The notes under the pieces are model-generated. The model was given only the letters and a program-made list of their open reading frames with translations. It did no database searches and was not told the origin of the DNA. A DNA stretch of 64,000 bases from NCBI GenBank assembly GCA_002082585.1, contig CP020563.1, positions 4,396,001 through 4,460,000 on the forward strand, written 5' to 3'. How positions within the stretch are numbered: position 1 is the stretch's first letter; every line of letters starts with the position of its first letter. Source of the stretch: Kitasatospora albolonga. GTDB lineage: Bacteria > Actinomycetota > Actinomycetes > Streptomycetales > Streptomycetaceae. Made by a program: the position numbers and the translations under genes. This document shows positions 61,772-64,000 of this stretch, piece after piece.

Positions 61772-63253
61772 TCAGGTGCGCGTGGCGGGCGCCGGTCGCA
61801 GCGGTGCCGTCGTCTCCGCCGGTGCCTCCTCCGTACGTACGGGAATGAGCGCGGCGACCACCGCCGCCGTCAGGCCCACCCCGCAGCCGATCAGCATCGC
61901 GGTGCGGAAGCCGTTCTCGGAGGGCAGCGGGAAGCCGCCGAAGTCGGTCGTCATGCGGGCCAGGACCACGCCGATGACGGCCGCCGCGAACGACGTGCCG
62001 ATGGAGCGCATCAGGGCGTTGAAGCTGTTGGCGGAGGCGGTCTCGGACGGGGGGACCGCGCTCATGACGAGAGCGGGCATCGCCCCGTAGGCGAAGCCCA
62101 CGCCGGAGTTGCAGACCAGGGTGACCAGCAGCAGGCTCCACGGCGAGCCGGAGCCGATCAGCGGGACGGAGAGACCGTAACCGGCGGCGATCAGGAGGCT
62201 GCCGGTGGCCAGGGTGACCTTGGGGCCCTTGGCGGCGGAGAGCTTCGCGCCGAGCGGGGACATCGCCATCATCATCAGCCCGGCCGGGGCCATCCACAGG
62301 CCCATCGCCAGCATCGACCGCCCCAGGCCGTACCCCGTCGCCTCGGGGAGCTGGAGCAGCTGGGGGACGACGAGGGACTGCGCGTACATCGCGAAGCCGA
62401 CCAGGACCGAGGCGGTGTTCGTCATCAGGATCTGGGGGCGGGCGGTCACGCGGAGGTCGACCAGCGGGTCGCGCCGCCGCAGCTCCCACCGGGCCCACAC
62501 GGGGAGGAGGACCAGCGCGGCGGCGAAGAGGGTGAGCGTCGTGGGGCTGGACCAGCCCCAGTCGGCGCCCTTGGAGACGGCGAGCAGCAGGGCGATCAGC
62601 GCGGCCCCGAGGCCGATGGCCCCGACCAGGTCGAAGCGGCCCGCCGGGGCGGTGGCCGGGCGGTCGGCGGGGACCAGGGCGCGGATCAGCGCGCCGACCG
62701 CGAGGGCCAGGGCGGCGACCACCCAGAACAGCACCCGCCAGCTCGTGTTCTCCGCGATGGCGGCGGCGAACGGCAGGCCCAGGGCGCCGCCCACGCCCAT
62801 CGACGCGCTCATGACCGCGATGGACGGGCCGAGCCGCTCCGCCGGGACGACGTCCCGCAGCAGGCTGATGCCGAGCGGCACCACGCCCATGCCGAGGCCC
62901 TGGAGGCCGCGTCCGGCGATCATCGGGATCACGGACGAGGACAGGGCGCAGACCACCGAGCCGAGGACGAGCGGTACGAGGGAGACGAGCAGCATCCGCC
63001 GCTTGCCGTACAGGTCGCCGAGCCGTCCGGCGACGGGGGTGGAGACGGCGGCGGCCAGCAGGGTGGCGGTGATGACCCAGGAGGCGTTGGACGCGGAGGT
63101 GGCGAACATCGCCGGGAGCCGCGCGATCAGCGGCACCACCAGGGTCTGCGTGAGCGCGGCCACGATACCGGCGAAGGCCAGGATGGCGACGATCCCGCCG
63201 GGGCGGGCCGTGGGTGCCCCCGGGGAGGCCGGTGCGGGTGGTGGAGTCTCCAC
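61772..63253 (-). CDS. MFS transporter, 14-TM drug exporter type
   Basis: The 493-aa protein has about 14 helices, VAGRLGDLYGKRRMLLVSLV as antiporter motif A and MGVGGALGLPFAAAI as the TM5 motif. It belongs to the EmrB-like family. It is divergent from the MarR gene at 63461; the 208-bp space holds tandem CTCGGACC repeats and an array of five 18-bp repeats with palindromic cores, so that MarR protein probably represses it. The substrate is unknown. Confidence 0.9.
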   Translation of the reverse strand: METPPPAPASPGAPTARPGGIVAILAFAGIVAALTQTLVVPLIARLPAMFATSASNASWVITATLLAAAVSTPVAGRLGDLYGKRRMLLVSLVPLVLGSVVCALSSSVIPMIAGRGLQGLGMGVVPLGISLLRDVVPAERLGPSIAVMSASMGVGGALGLPFAAAIAENTSWRVLFWVVAALALAVGALIRALVPADRPATAPAGRFDLVGAIGLGAALIALLLAVSKGADWGWSSPTTLTLFAAALVLLPVWARWELRRRDPLVDLRVTARPQILMTNTASVLVGFAMYAQSLVVPQLLQLPEATGYGLGRSMLAMGLWMAPAGLMMMAMSPLGAKLSAAKGPKVTLATGSLLIAAGYGLSVPLIGSGSPWSLLLVTLVCNSGVGFAYGAMPALVMSAVPPSETASANSFNALMRSIGTSFAAAVIGVVLARMTTDFGGFPLPSENGFRTAMLIGCGVGLTAAVVAALIPVRTEEAPAETTAPLRPAPATRT

Positions 63254-63274
63254 GGGGTGTCTCTCCGTTTCTCA

Positions 63275-63332
63275 GCCCTCGGACCTCGGACCTCAGTCCT
63301 TGGCTCTCGGACCTCGGCCCTCGGACCTCGGT
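63275..63332. repeat. CTCGGACCTCGG tandem repeats
   Basis: CTCGGACCTCGG and close variants recur through this stretch, between the MFS start and the 18-bp array. The sequence is G+C rich and unlike the array. Confidence 0.7.
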
Positions 63333-63343
63333 GGGCTGTGTGG

Positions 63344-63433
63344 TGATGCGCGATGCACGGAGTGTGCAAGGTACATGGAGTATGCAAGATACATGGAATG
63401 TGCATCATGCACGGCTTATGCATCATGCATATC
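63344..63433. repeat. Five 18-bp tandem repeats with palindromic cores
   Basis: Units begin at 63344, 63362, 63380, 63398 and 63416. Units 4 and 5 contain GTGCAT-C-ATGCAC (63400-63412) and TATGCAT-C-ATGCATA (63417-63431), both perfect. The other units have TGCGCGATGCA and TGCAAGRTACA cores. The array ends 28 bp before the MarR start and is more A+T-rich than the surroundings. It is a probable multi-site operator. Confidence 0.85.
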
Positions 63434-63460
63434 CAGCGTGATATACCTGGATGCGTGGAC

Positions 63461-63901
63461 ATGCCCCTCGACCGGATCGAACGCGAGACCATGCTGCTCG
63501 GCCGGTACATGCATCTGCTCACCCCGCGCGAGGAGTGGCGGCTCGACCGCAGCGCCTACATCCTCCTCAGCCGGATCGAGGTGGAGGGCCCCATGTCCAT
63601 CAGCCAGCTCAGCGACGCCTTCGGGCTGGACGCCTCCACGCTCAACCGGCAGACCGCCGCGATGCTGCGCGCCGGGGTCGTCGAGCGCATCCCGGACCCC
63701 GACGGGGGCATCGCCCGCAAGTTCGCCATCACCGACGAGGGCGTACGCCGGCTCGACGGCGACCGCAGCCGGAACGTGGCGGGCCTGGCGAAGGTCATGG
63801 CCGACTGGACGCCCGAGGAGGCGGAGCAGCTCGCCGTCTCGCTCAGCCGTCTGAACCTCTCCATCGAGCGCCTCGACGGGCGGCCCTGGCCCCGCGACTG
63901 A
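63461..63901 (+). CDS. MarR family transcriptional regulator
   Basis: The 146-aa winged-helix protein has LLGRYMHLLTPREEWRLDRS, SISQLSDAFGLDASTLNRQ as HTH and DPDGGIARKFAITDEGVRRL as wing. ATG 63461 gives the normal family length; a GTG two codons earlier is possible. The frame stays open through the upstream 18-bp repeats, where it would read as Cys/His-rich HGVCK-type units, so a longer metal-binding form starting at 63353 cannot be excluded. It is divergent from the MFS gene and probably represses it. Confidence 0.88.
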   Translation: MPLDRIERETMLLGRYMHLLTPREEWRLDRSAYILLSRIEVEGPMSISQLSDAFGLDASTLNRQTAAMLRAGVVERIPDPDGGIARKFAITDEGVRRLDGDRSRNVAGLAKVMADWTPEEAEQLAVSLSRLNLSIERLDGRPWPRD

Positions 63902-63980
63902 CACCCGGCGGCCCCGACTGGGTCCTGGTGTACTGGTGTACGGAGAGGCAGTTCCCCGGACCGGGAGGGGGATGGAGCTC

Positions 63981-64000
63981 ATGAGCCGCCGTCGCCGCCG
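63981..64000 (+). CDS. Start of a gene running off the right edge
   Basis: GGGAGGGGG precedes ATG codons at 63972 and 63981 (reading MELMSRRRRR). Only the first residues are present, so no function can be assigned. Confidence 0.3.

Noticed and set aside
63344..63433. CRISPR array
   Set aside because: The 18-bp repeats are contiguous with no spacers and no cas genes are nearby.

Overview
The window is about 72% G+C with strong third-position G/C bias. It carries mshA (mycothiol), carD, hbhA-like, msiK, F420-dependent enzymes and many multidomain regulators. It is a chromosomal segment of a Streptomyces. From memory, the order mshA, ybjN, gpmA, MFS, phoU, phoR, phoP, lipoprotein, carD, ispD, ispF, cysS, rlmB-like, doxX, nucleotidyltransferase, msiK matches the S. 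coelicolor SCO4204-SCO4240 neighbourhood, so roughly 27-53 kb is core genome.

Layout. 1-7.3 kb: start of an ABC transporter ATPase with a divergent TetR gene and paired operators, a second TetR gene, two overlapping Ser/Thr kinase genes, and an MFS pump with its MarR regulator. 7.4-19.4 kb (accessory regulation and detoxification): HAD hydrolase, hemerythrin-domain protein, MFS pump, tandem-domain MarR, AlkZ-like DNA glycosylase with a DinB protein, WYL regulator, F420-type LLM oxidoreductase, imine-reductase-like enzyme divergent from HxlR, and a MerR-PP2C fusion followed by a 51-aa ORF. 19.5-22.5 kb: DUF5710 protein with cysteine pairs overlapping an S1-domain protein, then a lower-G+C patch with a methyltransferase. 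22.5-28.1 kb: XRE regulator with a 28-bp perfect palindrome, HbhA-like protein and DUF2516 protein (as in M. tuberculosis Rv0474-Rv0476), receiver-PP2C phosphatase, NlpC/P60 hydrolase and a methyltransferase.

28.4-51 kb is the conserved block: mycothiol synthesis, glycolysis (gpmA), phosphate control (phoU divergent from phoR-phoP across a PHO box), the RNA-polymerase-binding CarD, MEP isoprenoid enzymes IspD and IspF, cysteinyl-tRNA synthetase, rRNA methylation, and the shared sugar-ABC ATPase MsiK with a DasR-like site. Set within it are a RelE-type toxin-antitoxin pair and a 49-aa peptide with nine cysteines. 51-53 kb holds a lone TnpB (IS605 OrfB) gene with a structured right end, and a tRNA-Thr. 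53-64 kb holds a PAS protein with repeats, an OmpR/histidine-kinase pair, cell-surface proteins (a choice-of-anchor A protein with an LAxTG-like sorting signal, and a peptidoglycan-binding protein with an (Ala-Asp)n tract), a zinc-finger protein, and an MFS/MarR pair divided by an 18-bp repeat array.

At least thirteen genes have a -10 hexamer 6-7 nt before the start codon and no Shine-Dalgarno, so leaderless translation looks common. Many intergenic gaps contain short tandem or direct repeats. All functions are inferred by reading translated sequence; no database search was run.
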